This document shows, piece after piece, positions 12,160 to 24,497 of a DNA stretch of 64,000 nucleotides. Position numbers and translations under genes: made by a program. Every line of letters starts with the position of its first letter. The first letter of the stretch is position 1. Under the pieces are notes generated by a model, which had not been told where the DNA came from, made no database searches, and saw only the letters and a list, made by a program, of their open reading frames with translations. This stretch comes from Mangifera indica (taxonomy: Eukaryota > Streptophyta > Magnoliopsida > Sapindales > Anacardiaceae): NCBI RefSeq assembly GCF_011075055.1, contig NC_058152.1, forward strand, positions 11,647,228-11,711,227, read 5' to 3'.

Positions 12160-12345
12160 TGTATTTCAATTATATATGGATTGGCTTTAACGAGGAAAAG
12201 GAAAAGACTGTTGATTTTGGTTGAATTCATAAATGGTGGCTGCTAGGAAGCTGGTTTTTCTGGATTAACTGTGTTAATTGAACCTCCTTGAAAATTCCTA
12301 GCAACTGCACGACTAAGCATTTTAGTAACCTTTTTCAACTCACGA
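12160..12345. repeat. Diverged direct repeat, right member
   Basis: Partner of 10240-10445. Confidence 0.7.
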
Positions 12346-12865
12346 ATACGAAGATTATCTGATTTCTTAATCCTAGATGATTATGAATCTGAATTGTTAA
12401 CCCTAATTTGGATAAATTATGCTGGACACGAAATTAGTCAAATAAGATGCTGCTCAAGATCATGCGCACTTATCACAATTACTTGAATTTCCAAAACTTA
12501 TAATTTGATCTGGTAAGCTTTGGTGAGATCGCTTGCAAGACCCTTTTCCATGAATTATGTCTTATTATTCCCCTCTTATTGGTGGCTTGCATATTTCTGA
12601 ATGTGGTGACAGCTACCTAAATCTACATATGCTTTATTTTCGTCCATGTTATCATGTTCCACGCTGCAATGGGCATTACGCCTCAAACAGCCATTTATAT
12701 TTGGAAATCTCAGGTCTCTGTCAACTTTTGCTTCTGCTTTGTCTTTGGCGTACAGCAATCTGACTCCACACTGCTTTGCCTTGCTGCTTTTTTCGCTACT
12801 CTTATTTTGCTCAACAAACAACTCCCTATAGTTCTTGCTATTCGAGTTATGATTATCAGTGACTT
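12346..12865. other. Spacer with unrecognised overlapping reading frames
   Basis: Frames at 12557-12763 and 12654-12890 (plus) and 12576-12821 (minus) overlap. The plus frames would be hydrophobic. The unit-2 copy (46122-46410) preserves them only as well as its surroundings. No start context, splice structure or family is recognised; a captured or decayed gene fragment is possible. Confidence 0.3.
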
Positions 12866-13010
12866 ACGATACATAATATGTATTTTATAATATGATATAG
12901 ATAAAAAATAACACATATCATAAAGTATATCAAAATAATATGATATAATAGATATATCATATGATATGATACGTATTTTATAATATGATACATATTACTG
13001 ATATGGGTTG
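12866..13010. repeat. GATA/TATC-rich inverted AT repeat
   Basis: Repeated TATGATATGATAC-like words on both strands, including ACGATACATAATATG near 12867 and its inverse near 12985. It could fold as a hairpin. Also present at 46431-46575. Confidence 0.6.
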
Positions 13011-13108
13011 ATACATTTATTTGAAGAAAATGAAGATGTAATAGAAATGTATATGAGAAATTTTTAATTTTCAAGGTGAAGAATGATACATGACCTAATT
13101 CAATACCC

Positions 13109-16100
13109 TTTTTTCGTTAAACAAAGTACTACAGACAAAAACAACGGGCTTACAGCAGAGGGCTCAGGAACAACCAAAACTCACCCTATCTAAACTCAGG
13201 ATAACATAAGCAAGCTAGGACTGGCACCACTACCCAAGAAAAAACTACACAAAGCTAAGGATGTCTGCTCTTAAAGGTCTATTAGAGTTCCTATAATGAT
13301 AGGGTTTAAGAGAATGCCCCTACAAGATCTAATAGCATCAAAAAAACCAAAAAAAGTCCTAAGCCAGTTCCAAAGACTCAAACTATACAAAAATTCATTT
13401 ACAACATATTGCATTCCAAAGACAGCTGTGTAAAGGTTTATAACTATGTACTGCTAGGACATCTTGAGGTCACTTGAAGGACAGCAGATGTTTGGTCTGA
13501 AGCAAGAGATTATAATTCATCCAAGGACCTGCTGACTTTGTCAAGGAGTTTGTTGTAAGCACTTTCCTAGAGTGTAAAACAGGCTGCAAAGATAATGATT
13601 TGTCTTGTGGGAAGATGTTGCTGCACTGGAGATATTTTCAGGAAATTGGGACTGCAATCTGGAATCAAGAAGGAGCAACCAGGAGCGGCAGACAGAACAT
13701 AGCGACAGCAAGTAATTCCAAATTCTGTCAAGTTTTCCAGCTGCAAAAGGTCATCCGAAAATTGGCAAAAACATTTTGTGGTCACATCTTCTAATCCATG
13801 CACAGAAAGGAAATGAGGTCTGGAGGCAGAAGCTGCAGAATTTTCCAGAAAAATTCCAGGACAATGCAGGCCTGAAAGGCCAAGCTCTGCTGCAAACTCA
13901 ATACTGCAGAACCAACACCTACAGAATCTGGGCAGAAACTGAATTCTGGGGAGACTGCACACAGTCGTTTCTGCTGAAAAAACTGGGCAACAAAGCCAGA
14001 GGACAGGGGCAGGAAAGGTGAATGATGGAGCAGCAACCCAGAACAACAGCTACCTTAAGAAGAAAGCAGCCAGAAATGAAGGAAAGCCAAGAGGAGAAGA
14101 CAGAAGGAAAGGTTTTGCAAAAACTGCTGAAACTACAGACCACCAGTAGCACATCCAGTAACACTTGCAACAAGGAAGGCCAGCTCCTGGCTGTCAGCAC
14201 AGTCTGTATCCAGAACAAAATCCTGCAGAGGGCCAGCAGCAGAAGGACCACGCAGAACCTGAAGCTGGGGGCCTGTGGCAAAAATATTGGCAGTTGAAGG
14301 ACGCAGCAGGATTGAGAACTGAAGAAACCGGTCTCTGGGTGTGGAAAAGGCAGGGCTGTAACAATTTGGCATGATTAAATAACAGTCAGAACAAGTCTTT
14401 GAGAGACTTGTTAAGCTCTTTCTAAATCTGCAAGACATCAGATCAGATTTGTTGGTCTGAACAACAGCAGTGGCATGGGAAGCAGGCCAATAGAGAACAA
14501 AACCAGCACACTTCAGGGCTCCCAGAGCAGCATACAACCATAGAAACCATCCAGAGGTGGATAGGAATGAATGGTTGTTAAACATGGACAGCTAAACAAG
14601 TTAGGACAAAGGAACACCTCCTCCTATCGTGAGATAAGCTGTCCACCATCCCACAGCTTTTACACCGCCACCTGGCAGTCATCCTCACTCTCCCAAGCTG
14701 GAATTTACACATCAGATCTGAAAATGTTCTTTGGCATTCCCCATTTCTTTGTGATGGTTGCATTTTCATTGGTTAATTTGAAGTTTGTGAGATTTGAACC
14801 TTTATCTCTAACCATCCTTCTAAAATTGTCAAATATCCTCCCTTTGGCTTGCATGGTGCAAAGAGAAACATTTATTGTTACGCTCTCTCTAAATTGCATA
14901 AACACTAGCTCCCAAACTCATCTTAGCCAAAGTTTGCACAAGGCCTTCCCCTTCCAATCCTTGGTGATAGTATCAACATAGCCATTCCAACCTTGGGTTC
15001 TATAACCTGATAAGGTTAGCCCAAGGATTTTACTCCATATAAATCTGTGAAAGGGCATTGGAAGAAAAGGTGGTCGCAATTCTCCTCACTTTCATTGCAG
15101 ATGCTACAATTAGCATTATTGACTAAACCATATCTTAGGAGTTTGTCTTTAGTGTTGAGTCTCTTCCTTATAGCCAACCAAAGAATATTTCAGTGCCTAG
15201 GAATATTCCTTTTGTGCCAAACCAACCCATCCCAACACACTATTGTCTTCCTAGTATGCAACTCATTTTATGCCAAGTTAATAGAAAAGCGACCATTGGA
15301 TGAAGGGGTCCAAATGACCTTAGTGTCCCCACTTGGTGGCCTTATGATTACATTTTCTTTTAACTCAATCTGATCCCCAGAGTTCACCTCTGGCCACTTC
15401 CAATGCCCCTCCTCGATAATGTCACTGACATTAGCTTGGATACTAATACCAGGGTCATCCACAATGTGGCTACCAAACTTTTCCATGACGGGACCAAGGG
15501 GGTGCCAATTGTCATGCCAAAGGAAGGTGCTGCTCCTATTGCATATGAGGATTTTAATTTTTCCTCTAACCTCTTCTTTGATCTTCATAAGTTTTTTGCA
15601 AAAACAAGGACTTTCTACTGGCACCTTAACTTCCCATCAGCTTTTCCTCTTTAGTCAATTTCGTTTCACCTAATTCACCCAAATGGGGTTGCTTTTCGGT
15701 TGGGCAAGGTTCCAAAGATGCTTAGTGATAGCCGTTTTGTTCCATTCCTTGCTAGTCATGGGACCACCTTCCTCTTTAGGATCTCACACATCATCCCAAA
15801 CCATCTTAGCTCTGTGTTTATACATGTCCACTCAACATAGCATCAATATCATCAAAAATCTTAGCTGGAAGGAAAAATTGGGGGACCAATAAATTTGGAC
15901 GCCATAAAGAATGACTTTTATAAGTGTGAGTCTTCCAAAGTAGGTGAGAGACTTACTTATTCAAGAAGTGATTCTTCCAATAATTTTTTTCTATAAGAGA
16001 CTTGCAATTTTCTTTAGTGAGCTCGGTGGAAATGTTGCTCTTTTTATGCTTAGTTTTGAGTCTGGACCAGTTATGGAAGGAGTCCAAAGCTTCCTTGATC

Positions 16101-16405
16101 AACTTAACTGCTTTGAAATCAGCCTTACAAAAGAGGATTAGATCATCTGCAAACCAAAGATGGGTGATTTTGTTAGCCTTGCATCTCCAATGGTACTCAA
16201 ACCTCTTTCTTGTGGCCAACTTGTCAAGAACTCTCAAAAACACATCCATGGCCATAACAAAAAGGTAAGGGCAGATTGGGTCTCCTTGTCTTGGGCCCCT
16301 ATTGCTCTTTAAGAATCTAGTAAGCTCTTCATTAGGATTAATGGAAAAAGACAGCGTAGTAATACATTGTTCAACCCAATTTACAAAAGCCAAAGGTAAA
16401 TCAAT
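13109..16405 (-). mobile_element. 5'-truncated LINE (non-LTR retrotransposon), unit 1
   Basis: On the minus strand, 16393-15953 encodes a reverse-transcriptase core with RGPRQGDPICPYLFV and FADDLILF (the catalytic FADD). 15624-15268 continues the C-terminal part, and a Cys/His zf-RVT segment (CNESEENCDHLFF) lies near 15100. The 3' end on this strand is a TTTGTTTAACGAAAAAA tail at 13109, typical of plant LINE ends. Endonuclease and early RT are missing (5' truncation). 13120-14600 is GC-richer 3' sequence without a recognised domain. Confidence 0.85.
15268..16393 (-). pseudogene. LINE reverse transcriptase fragment
   Basis: Two open pieces (146 and 118 codons) in different frames carry RT motifs with an intact FADD box. 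The missing N-terminus, the missing endonuclease and the frame break make it inactive. Confidence 0.85.
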
Positions 16406-16431
16406 AGTTTTCCTTAGACAGCGTAGTAATA

Positions 16432-16790
16432 AACTTAGAGATACAAGTGCTCCGTAATTTTCAGTAAGAAAAAGAAAGTAGCATTAGTTCGATTCATCTT
16501 TCTTCAATGGAACACAAACACAACCTGAAAGCTAATGAAACTTCCTTGAAGATTCCATTATATTCCATGGTGACGTTTAACATGTTATGCAGCAAAAATT
16601 GAGCAAAACAAGTAAGCATTTAGATGCTTATAAAAAGCAAATAAAACCCCTCTTTATTCTTTCTTTTATTTTACTTTGTTCTGTCTCCTCAATTATCAAG
16701 AGAGAAGACAAATATATATGGATCCATCAGCATGAACAACCATCAGGATCTGAGAAAAGCAGAACCATTCATGACTCTGCTCATTTTTTA
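16432..16790 (+). pseudogene. Promoter plus exon-1 fragment of the ankyrin-AAA gene (M1)
   Basis: The DNA from 16432 aligns with the promoter of gene C, including the TATAAAA box near 16629 and the 'CAATTATCAAGAGAGAAGA' leader. The ATG at 16718 is followed after four codons by TGA because of small deletions; read past it, the SGSEK...TIHD region is still visible. Homology ends after about codon 23. Confidence 0.8.
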
Positions 16791-17401
16791 AAAATTTATT
16801 TTGTCATAATTTTGTTATTTTAATATTGAATAATTCTATGGATGGATATAAAGTGTGAGAATACAACTTCCATTTAACTTAATGTTAAGTTGCTAGGCTA
16901 GTCTCTTTGCGGTTTTGTGGTTAGATGGTTAGGCTTCGCTAAGTGAAAATCCTAATATAAACATGATTCTAGAGATTTATTTTTATTATTATTGTACAAA
17001 AAACAAGGAAATTATATTGATGATATGATCCCAAATTAATATCAAATGATTGATTTTCCTACACACGAGATGGGACATGAAGATAATCTCATAGATACTA
17101 AGAAATTCAGCAGTCAAGTGGAGTTATTCTAATTGTCTTTGATTGATGAAACTTCTATCTATATTTTCGTTTGACACATATCTGGTTGTTATCTCTATAG
17201 TTTGTATTGATTTTTGAGTGTTGATTCCTACAATAAAATTTTGAAATAAGTGGTGGATTTTTGGATTAATGTGATAGAAAATTAACCAATCTTGGAATTT
17301 GCTTGAAAAATGCAAAGATATTTAAGAATTTAAAAAATTATCTTTGATCATGGGAGAAAAAGTGTGGCATCCATTAGGCTGTTAGCTTTTCCATGTGGAA
17401 T
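16791..17401. other. Spacer in module M1
   Basis: AT-rich DNA repeated in all four modules, with no gene or domain seen. A short minus frame at 17124-17315 recurs in M3 only. Confidence 0.5.
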
Positions 17402-18240
17402 GGGAAAAAGATAATTTCCCACCCAAGTTTTAGTTAAATCTCAAAAACACACGCGCGATAGATGAAAAACCCAAATACTCACCCGTGGGGTAACTACTAT
17501 TAAAATTTTCAGCTAAAAACAAGGTTAAAATAATTATTTTACCCTTAAACCCTAAAACTTTAAAAATTTATGTCGTTTTCCCTCTTAAGTTTAGAAAACT
17601 AACAATTTTCCTTATTATTAAACTTTGACAAATTCACTTTTTCCCCTTTTATAGGTTTCAACTCTGGTGGCTTAGGGAATTTATCTAGTGATTGGGAATA
17701 AGCGATAATCTTTTCCGATGAAGGACAACCTTTCATTGTCCAAATTTGGATGATGAAGCATCATCTAGATTAGGAAGAAGTGATGATGGATGTTTCATCA
17801 TCGCTTCTAGACGATGCGATGAAGTGTTATCCTTTCTCATGCATCTTTTAGGCGACGAAAGGATGACGCTTTGTCGTCCTTCATCGTCATGGCTAGTCGT
17901 CTTTCATTGTCTTATGTTTGTTGGATTTGGAAGATCGGTGAAAAGCGGTTAACCGTCAACAGGAATGGTGGTGGCCGAAGAAGGGGTACAAACCCTAGGG
18001 GGTGAAATTAAACTTTTTAAACTTTGAGAATGGGGTGAAGTGTAGTTTTTAAAACATTGGGGGGAGAATAATATAAATGTTAAGGTTTTAAGGTATAGGA
18101 GTAAAATTGGCTTTTACCCCTATCTCTAATTGAAAAATTTTACAGTGGTTAGCCCATGGATGGGTATTTGGGTTTTACATTTGTCATGGGTATGAATTTG
18201 AGATTACGCTAAAACTTAGGTGGGAAATCGTCCTTTTCCC
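17402..18240. mobile_element. Long-TIR Mutator-like element in M1 (839 bp)
   Basis: The left end GGGAAAAAGATAATTTCCCA and the inverted right end GGGAAAAGGACGATTTCCCA start imperfect TIRs of over 200 bp, ACCCAAGTTTTAG being shared. The centre (17740-17960) is rich in GATGA/CATCG words and opens a 68-codon frame without a recognisable domain. In M2 and M4 the flanks TTTGCTTTT and TTTATTTT(T/C) resemble a decayed 9-bp target repeat, as expected for Mutator-like elements. Confidence 0.65.
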
Positions 18241-19243
18241 TTTATTTTTTTCTTAGTAACGCTTACTTTGCTTTTTCATTTTTCGTTTAATGTTTCTTGA
18301 TTACACGATAACATAAAATAATAAAATTACTTAGAAAAATTTTACTGCTTTCACTTTTTGTTCTCTCTTTCGGGGCAATTGACAATCGTTATGCTTTATA
18401 GGATTAGTATCACTTACATCCCCAAAAGATTCGCAACTAATTAGCCTCCACCAGCTTCTAAAATAGCCATAAATCTTGCTTTAAATTTATTCCTACTTTC
18501 AGAAGTTGGTTGGGGCTATTTGTTTGGAGTATTGAAATTTTCAAATGGTCAAGTGGAATTAACCCTGCTTTATGTCTACATTCAGTTTTGTTTCTTCTCA
18601 GAAGATGCATTGCCTTATTCTTTATCGTTTTCATCTGTTTTCTTGTAAGATCGATGCGTGTGCCTGCCCTGCCCAGAGTTAGAAAATGTCCATGAATGAA
18701 TGAATGGTACATACAGTGAAAAAAAATGTATTTTGTAGATTAGGATGAATCTTCTGAATCAGATTCTCAGCATTTTAACTTTATCTTTACAAAAGAAGAT
18801 GCCTCGCCAATTTCTTTATTTCTTTAATACAATTTGAGGTATATGAACTTGAATTCAAGTTTGGATTGAACGATTTGAGCTTGAATATTTGAACATTCGA
18901 GTTTGAACTAATTCAAATAAAATATAAAGTAAAATTATTTTTCAAGTAGAGTTCGAATCGTATCTTGTTGATTTTGAACTAACTTTTTCGGAACTGATTT
19001 AATTTCAAATTTGACCTTGTTCAGGCTCAATCCGGATAGAATCTAGCCTTACAAATAAGCTATTGATGAGCCATTCATATTTGGTGTGATTGCATTACTC
19101 AGGTTCATTAATTTACACACGAGAATCCTAAATGAGATTGTGAGAGTTCACATATGTAGCAACCAATTTTGAGGTATATAATAAACAATGATAAAATAAT
19201 CTACCCTCCCCTTACAAGCAAAAGCTTTCAAATTATAACAGTG

Positions 19244-19244
<1 letters not shown>
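18241..19244. other. Conserved module spacer with a hydrophobic 61-codon frame
   Basis: 18510-18695 (plus, no ATG start) stays open in all four modules. It follows a plausible splice acceptor (CTACTTTCAG at 18493-18502) and would encode a hydrophobic helix-rich segment starting GLFVWSIEIFKWSSGINP. The antisense frame 18458-18712 is also open. It may be an exon of a lost membrane-protein gene; I do not recognise the family. The rest is A/T-rich with TTGAA-rich words near 18850. Confidence 0.35.

Positions 19245-19274
<30 letters not shown>
19245..19274. repeat. (C)30 tract in M1
   Basis: Thirty C residues. The same site in M3 has 26 (52097-52122), while M2 and M4 keep a short interrupted CCTCCCC. 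Confidence 0.95.
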
Positions 19275-19276
<2 letters not shown>

Positions 19277-19498
19277 AGTCTGTTCAAGAAGATTTAACCA
19301 TTTTGTGAAATTCCAAACATACCCTTCTACATCGCCTCGATCCTTCTGGTAATATTTTTTATCTACAAAAATATATTTTGGTCAAATTTCCTGCATAAAA
19401 TCTTTTATTTTCTAATTTGGAGAAATCGGCTGGAATGCATCAAAAGAGATGGAGAAATATGATCACTTCTAATAAGTTTTTTCTCATTAATGAAAGTC

Positions 19499-19714
19499 TC
19501 AGTCAATTTTCTGCAACAAGGGTTCATAAAGATGGCTAGTAAAATTGTGATCCTTCTCTGAAACTAAGAAAACAATGAAACCATTGTCGAGCAATGGTGG
19601 AAGAGGACAAATTAAAATGCCATCAACTTCCACGGATAAGACAGTCACTTCCACATATAATTGGGCCTTTGCATCAATCTCTAAGCATTTCATCAACTTT
19701 ATCTCTTTTCCCAT
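19499..19714 (-). other. Unrecognised 71-codon frame (M1)
   Basis: Starts MGKEIKLMKCLEIDAKAQLY. It is nearly identical in M2 and M3, and in M4 it extends upstream to 106 codons. No family is recognised. Conservation equals that of the surrounding module, so coding is not shown. Confidence 0.3.
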
Positions 19715-20348
19715 AAGATGCCTTGCCTTTTTCTTTTTTGACCAGACTTGTTATAATCGCATCCCAACAAGCAATTAATAATGCGTTCACATTTGGTGTG
19801 ATCGTGTTGCCTTCATTCATTAATATTCATGACCAAGAAATTCCACAGCAGGAGTTAAAACAATAGTGACCTCCTCAAGTCTTGTTCAAGAAACTTTTAA
19901 TTGTTTAAAATATAGTCTTCTTCGTGACTCTCATGCAGTGGAATGATTTAATTATTTATTTTCTCTTTAATTTAAAATCACTTAATTGAATGATTATACA
20001 CCTATGTTACCTATTTACTCTATAACTGTCTTTGATACAAGAAAGTTTCACATTTTTAAACTAAAGCATAGTTGTGATGCAAATTTTAAGCCCTTAAATT
20101 ACAGTATTTTAATGGTTTAAATTATATCATTTTTATTATTTTTTAAAATGAATAAATGATAAAAATAGTATCAAATTTCACAATCCAAAATATATATCTT
20201 AATCCAGTCGTCTAAATATCATTGTATAATTTGTGTTTTAAAAAAAAAAAATGCTCTTGCACATGACTTATGTAGTATTATAAATATTTTGCTCCCATGT
20301 TAAACAAATTTAGAAGGCCAAACTAAAACATCTAATAATTGAGTAACA

Positions 20349-20495
20349 ATAAAATTATATATATCTAATTTTAAGTAACCAGCCAGGTTCTTGGATAATG
20401 TGTTATCATGTTAGATAATTTTAAATTAAGAAAAAAATAAAACTTAATTATATAATGATATATTATTTAAATCTCTAATTAGGTACTCAAAACTG
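20349..20495. mobile_element. MITE-like tail of M1
   Basis: Carries the AATAAAATTATATATA end and the TAATTTTAAATTAAG core of the MITE family. It is directly followed by an inverted ACCCAAGGTTTAG motif (near 20515) like the Mutator-type TIRs. Confidence 0.45.
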
Positions 20496-20549
20496 GACTT
20501 TGTTAATGGACTAAACCTTGGGTGGGAATTTGTCTTTTGTCCTAAGCAA

Positions 20550-20950
20550 AATGGTTGAAGAATGTGAAGCCGTTATTATATATATGAAAAGAACTTAGAC
20601 GTACAAGTGCTCCGTAACTTTCAGTAAGAAAAAGAAAGTAGCATTAGGTCGATTCATCTTTCTTTAATGGAACACAAACACAACCTGCAAGCTAATGAAA
20701 CTTCCTTGAAGATTCCTTTATATTCCATGGTGACGTTTAACATGTTATGCAGTAAAAATTGAGCAAAACAAGTAAGCATTTAGATGCCTATAAAAAGCAA
20801 ATTAAACCTCTCTTTATTCTTTCTTTTATTTTACTTTGTTCTGTCTCCTCAATTATCAAGAGAGAAGACAAATATATATGGATCCATCAGTATGAACAAC
20901 CATCAGGATCTGAAAAAAGCAGAACCATTCATGAATCTGCTCATTTTTTA
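20550..20950 (+). pseudogene. Promoter plus exon-1 fragment (M2)
   Basis: Same structure as in M1: TATA box near 20792, ATG at 20878, early TGA, homology lost after about codon 23. Confidence 0.8.
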
Positions 20951-21577
20951 AAAATTTATTTTGTCATGATTTTGTTATTTTAATATTGAATAATTCTATG
21001 GATGGATATAAAGTGTGAGACTACAACTTCCATTTAACTTAATGTTAAGTTGCTAGGCTAGTCTCTTTGCGGTTTTGTGGTTAGATGGTTAGGCTTCGCT
21101 AAGTGAAAATCCTAATATAAACATGATTCTAGAGATTTATTTTTATTATTATTGTACAAAAAACAAGGAAATTATATTGATGATATGATCCCAAATTAAT
21201 ATCAAATGATTGATTTTCCTACACACGAGATGGGATATGAAGATAATCTCATAGATACTAAGAAATTCAGCAGTCAAGTGGAGTTATTCTAGTTGTTTTT
21301 GATTGATGAAACTTCTATCTATATTTTCGTTTGACACATATCTGGTTGTTATCTCTATAGTTTGTATTGATTTTTGAGTGTTGATTCCTATAATGAAATT
21401 TTGAAATAAGTGGTGGATTCTTGGATTAATGTGGTAGAAAATTAATCAACCTTGGAATTTGCTTGAAAAATAAAAAGATATTTAAGAATTTAAAAAATTA
21501 TCTTTGATCATGGGTGAAAAAGTGTGTCATCCAATAGGCTGTTAGCTTTTCCATGTTGAAATTGAAGTTTGCTTTTG

Positions 21578-22416
21578 GGAAAAAGATAATTTCCCGCCTA
21601 AGTTTTAGTTAAATCTCAAAAACATACTCATGGTAGATGAAAAACCCAAATACCAATATGCGGGGTAACTACTATTAAAATTTTTAGTTAAAAACAAGGT
21701 TAAAATCATCATTTTACCCCTAAACCCTAAAACTTTAAAAATTTATGTCATTTCCACTCTTAAGTTTAGAAAACTAACAATTTTCCTCATGATTAAACTT
21801 TGAAAAATTCACTTTTTTCTCTTTTATAGGTTTCAAGTCTGATGGCTTAGGGAATTTGTCTTGTGATTGGGAATAAGCGATAATCTTTTCCGACGAAAGA
21901 CAACCTTTTATTGTCCAAATTTGGATGACGAAACATCATCTAGATTAAGAAGAAGTGATGATGGATGTTTCGTCATCACTTCTAGACGATGTGATGAAGT
22001 GTCATCCTTTCTCGCACATCTTCTAGGCAACGAAAGGACGATGCTTCATCATCCTTCGTCGTCATGGGTAGTCGTCTTTTATCATCTTATGTTTGTCAGA
22101 TCTGGAAGATCGGTGGAAAGCAGTTAACCGTCAGTAGAAATGGTGGTGGTTGAAGAAAGGATACAAACCCTAAGGGGTGAAATTAAACTTTTTAAATTTT
22201 GAGAACAGGGTGAAGTGTAGTTTTTAAAACATTGGGGGGAGAATAATATAAATCTTAAGGTTTTAGGGTATAGGGGTAAAATGATAATTTTACTCCTACC
22301 TCTAATTGAAAAATTTTACGGTAGTTAACCCATGGGTGGGTATTTAGGTTTTACATTTGTCATGGATATGAATTTGAGATTACACTAAAACTTAGGTGGG
22401 AAATAGTCCTTTTCCC
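21578..22416. mobile_element. Long-TIR Mutator-like element in M2
   Basis: Copy of the M1 element with the same TIRs. The flanks TTTGCTTTT (left) and TTTATTTTC (right) look like a decayed 9-bp target repeat. Confidence 0.65.
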
Positions 22417-22685
22417 TTTATTTTCTTCTTAGTAACACTTACTTTGCTTTTTCATTTTTCGTTTAATGTTTCTTGATTACACGATAACATAAAATAATAA
22501 AATAACTTAGAAAAATTTTACTGCTTTCACTTTTTGTTCTCTCTTTCGGGGCAATTGACAATCGTTATGCTTTATAGGATTAGTATCACTTACATCCCCA
22601 AAAGATTCGCAACTAATTAGCCTCCACCAAATTCTAAAATAGCCATAAATCTTGCTTTAAATTTATTCCTACTTTCAGAAGTTGG

Positions 22686-22871
22686 TTGGGGCTATTGGTT
22701 TGGAGTATTGAAGTTTTCAAATGGTCAAGTGGAATTAACCCTGCTTTATGTCTACATTCAGTCTTGTTTTTTCTCAGAAGATGCATTGCCTTATTCTTTA
22801 TATTTTTCATCTGTTTTCTTGGAAGATCGATGCATGTGCTTGCCCTGCCCAGAATTAGAAAATGTCCATGA
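22686..22871 (+). other. Hydrophobic 61-codon frame (M2)
   Basis: Homologue of 18510-18695, still open, with scattered replacements; family unknown. Confidence 0.3.
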
Positions 22872-23661
22872 ATGAATGAATGGTACATACAGTGAAAAAA
22901 AATGTATTTTGTAGATTAGGATGAATCTTTTGAATCAGATTCTCAGCATTTTAACTTTATCTTTACAAAAGAAGATGCCTCGCCAATTTCTTTAATTCTT
23001 TAATACAATTTGAGTTATATGAACTTGAATACAAGTTTGGATTGAAGGATTTGAGCTTGAATTGATTTGAACATTCGAGTTTGAGCTAATTCAAATAAAA
23101 TATAAAGTAAAATTGTTTTTCAAGTAGAGTTTGAATCTTATCTTGTTGATTTTGAACTGATTTTTTTGAAACCGATGTAATTTCAAATTTGACCTTGTTT
23201 AGACTCAATCCAGATAGAATCCAGCTTACAAATAAGCAACTGGTGAACCATTCACATTTGGTGTGATTGCATTACTCAGATTCATTAATTTACACACAAG
23301 AAATTCCTAAATGAGACTATGAGAGTTCACATATGTAACAACCAATTTTGAGGTATATAATAAATAATGATAAAATAATCTACCCTCCCCTTACAAGCAA
23401 AAGTTTTCAAATTATAACAGTGACCTCCCCAAGTCTGTTCAAGAAGATTTAACCATTTTTGTGAAATTCCAAACATACCCTTCTACATTGCCTCGATCCT
23501 TATTGCAGTTTTTTTTTTTAAATCTATAAAAATATATTTTAGTCAAATTTCTTGCATAAAATCTTTTATTTTCTAATATAGAACAATGGGCTGGAATGCA
23601 TCAAAAGAGATGGAGAAATATGATCGCTTCTTATAAGTTTTTTTTCTCATTAATGAAAGTC

Positions 23662-23877
23662 TCAGTCAATTTTCTGCAACAAGGGTTCATAAAGATGGCT
23701 AGTAAAATTGTGATCCTTCTCTGAAACTAAGAAAACAATGAAACCATTGTCGAGCAATGGTGGAAGAGGACAAATTAAAATGCCATCAACTTCCACGGAT
23801 AAGACAGTCACTTCCACATATAATTGAGCCTTTGCATCAATCTCTAAGCATTTCATCAACTTTATCTCTTTTCCCAT
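23662..23877 (-). other. Unrecognised 71-codon frame (M2)
   Basis: Same predicted peptide as 19499-19714. Confidence 0.3.
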
Positions 23878-24497
23878 AAGATGCCTTGCCTTTTTCTTTT
23901 TTGACCAGACTTTTTATAATCGCATCCCAACAAGCAATTAATAATCCGTTCACATTTGGTGTGATCGTGTTGCCTTCATTCATTAATATTCATGACCAAG
24001 AAATTCCACAGCAGGAGTTAAAACAATAGTGACCTCCTCAAGTCTTGTTTTTATTTTTTTATAATATAGTCTTCTTTGTGACTCTCATGCAACAAAATAA
24101 TTTAATTATTTATTTTATCTTCAATTTAAAATCACTTAATTGAATGATTATACACCTATGTTACCTATTTACTCTATAACTGTCTTTGATTCGAGAAAGT
24201 TTTATATTGTCAAACTAAAGCATGGCTGTGATGCAAATTTTAAGCCCTCAAATTATTGTATTTTAATGGTTTAAATTATATCCTTTTTATTATTTTTTAA
24301 AAATAAATAAATGATAAAAATAGTATCAAATTTCACTATCCAAAATATATATCTTAATCCGGCAGTCTAAATATCATTGTATAATTTGCGTTGAAAAAAA
24401 TGCTCTTGCACATGACTTATGTAGTATTATAAATATTTTGCTCCCACATTAAACAATTATAGAAGACTAAATTAAAACATCTGATAATTGAGTAATA

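Larger units (their letters stand above)
16432..20490. repeat. 4.15-kb module M1
   Basis: First of four copies (M2 20550-24660, M3 49281-53340, M4 53395-57500). Order in each: gene promoter plus exon-1 fragment, spacer, long-TIR element of about 840 bp, conserved spacer with two short frames, MITE-like tail. M1 and M2 are direct tandem copies about 4.17 kb apart. The start of M1 is cut by the LINE. Confidence 0.9.

Noticed and set aside
13567..14046. A 159-codon minus-strand frame kept in both units, with overlapping plus-strand frames
   Set aside because: It lies in the 3' part of the LINE, where low stop density follows from GC-richer non-coding sequence. No domain, and frames overlap on both strands.
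17746..17952. A 68-codon frame as a possible captured gene in the long-TIR element
   Set aside because: It is dominated by repeated GATGA/CATCG words, differs in extent between copies and matches no family I recognise.
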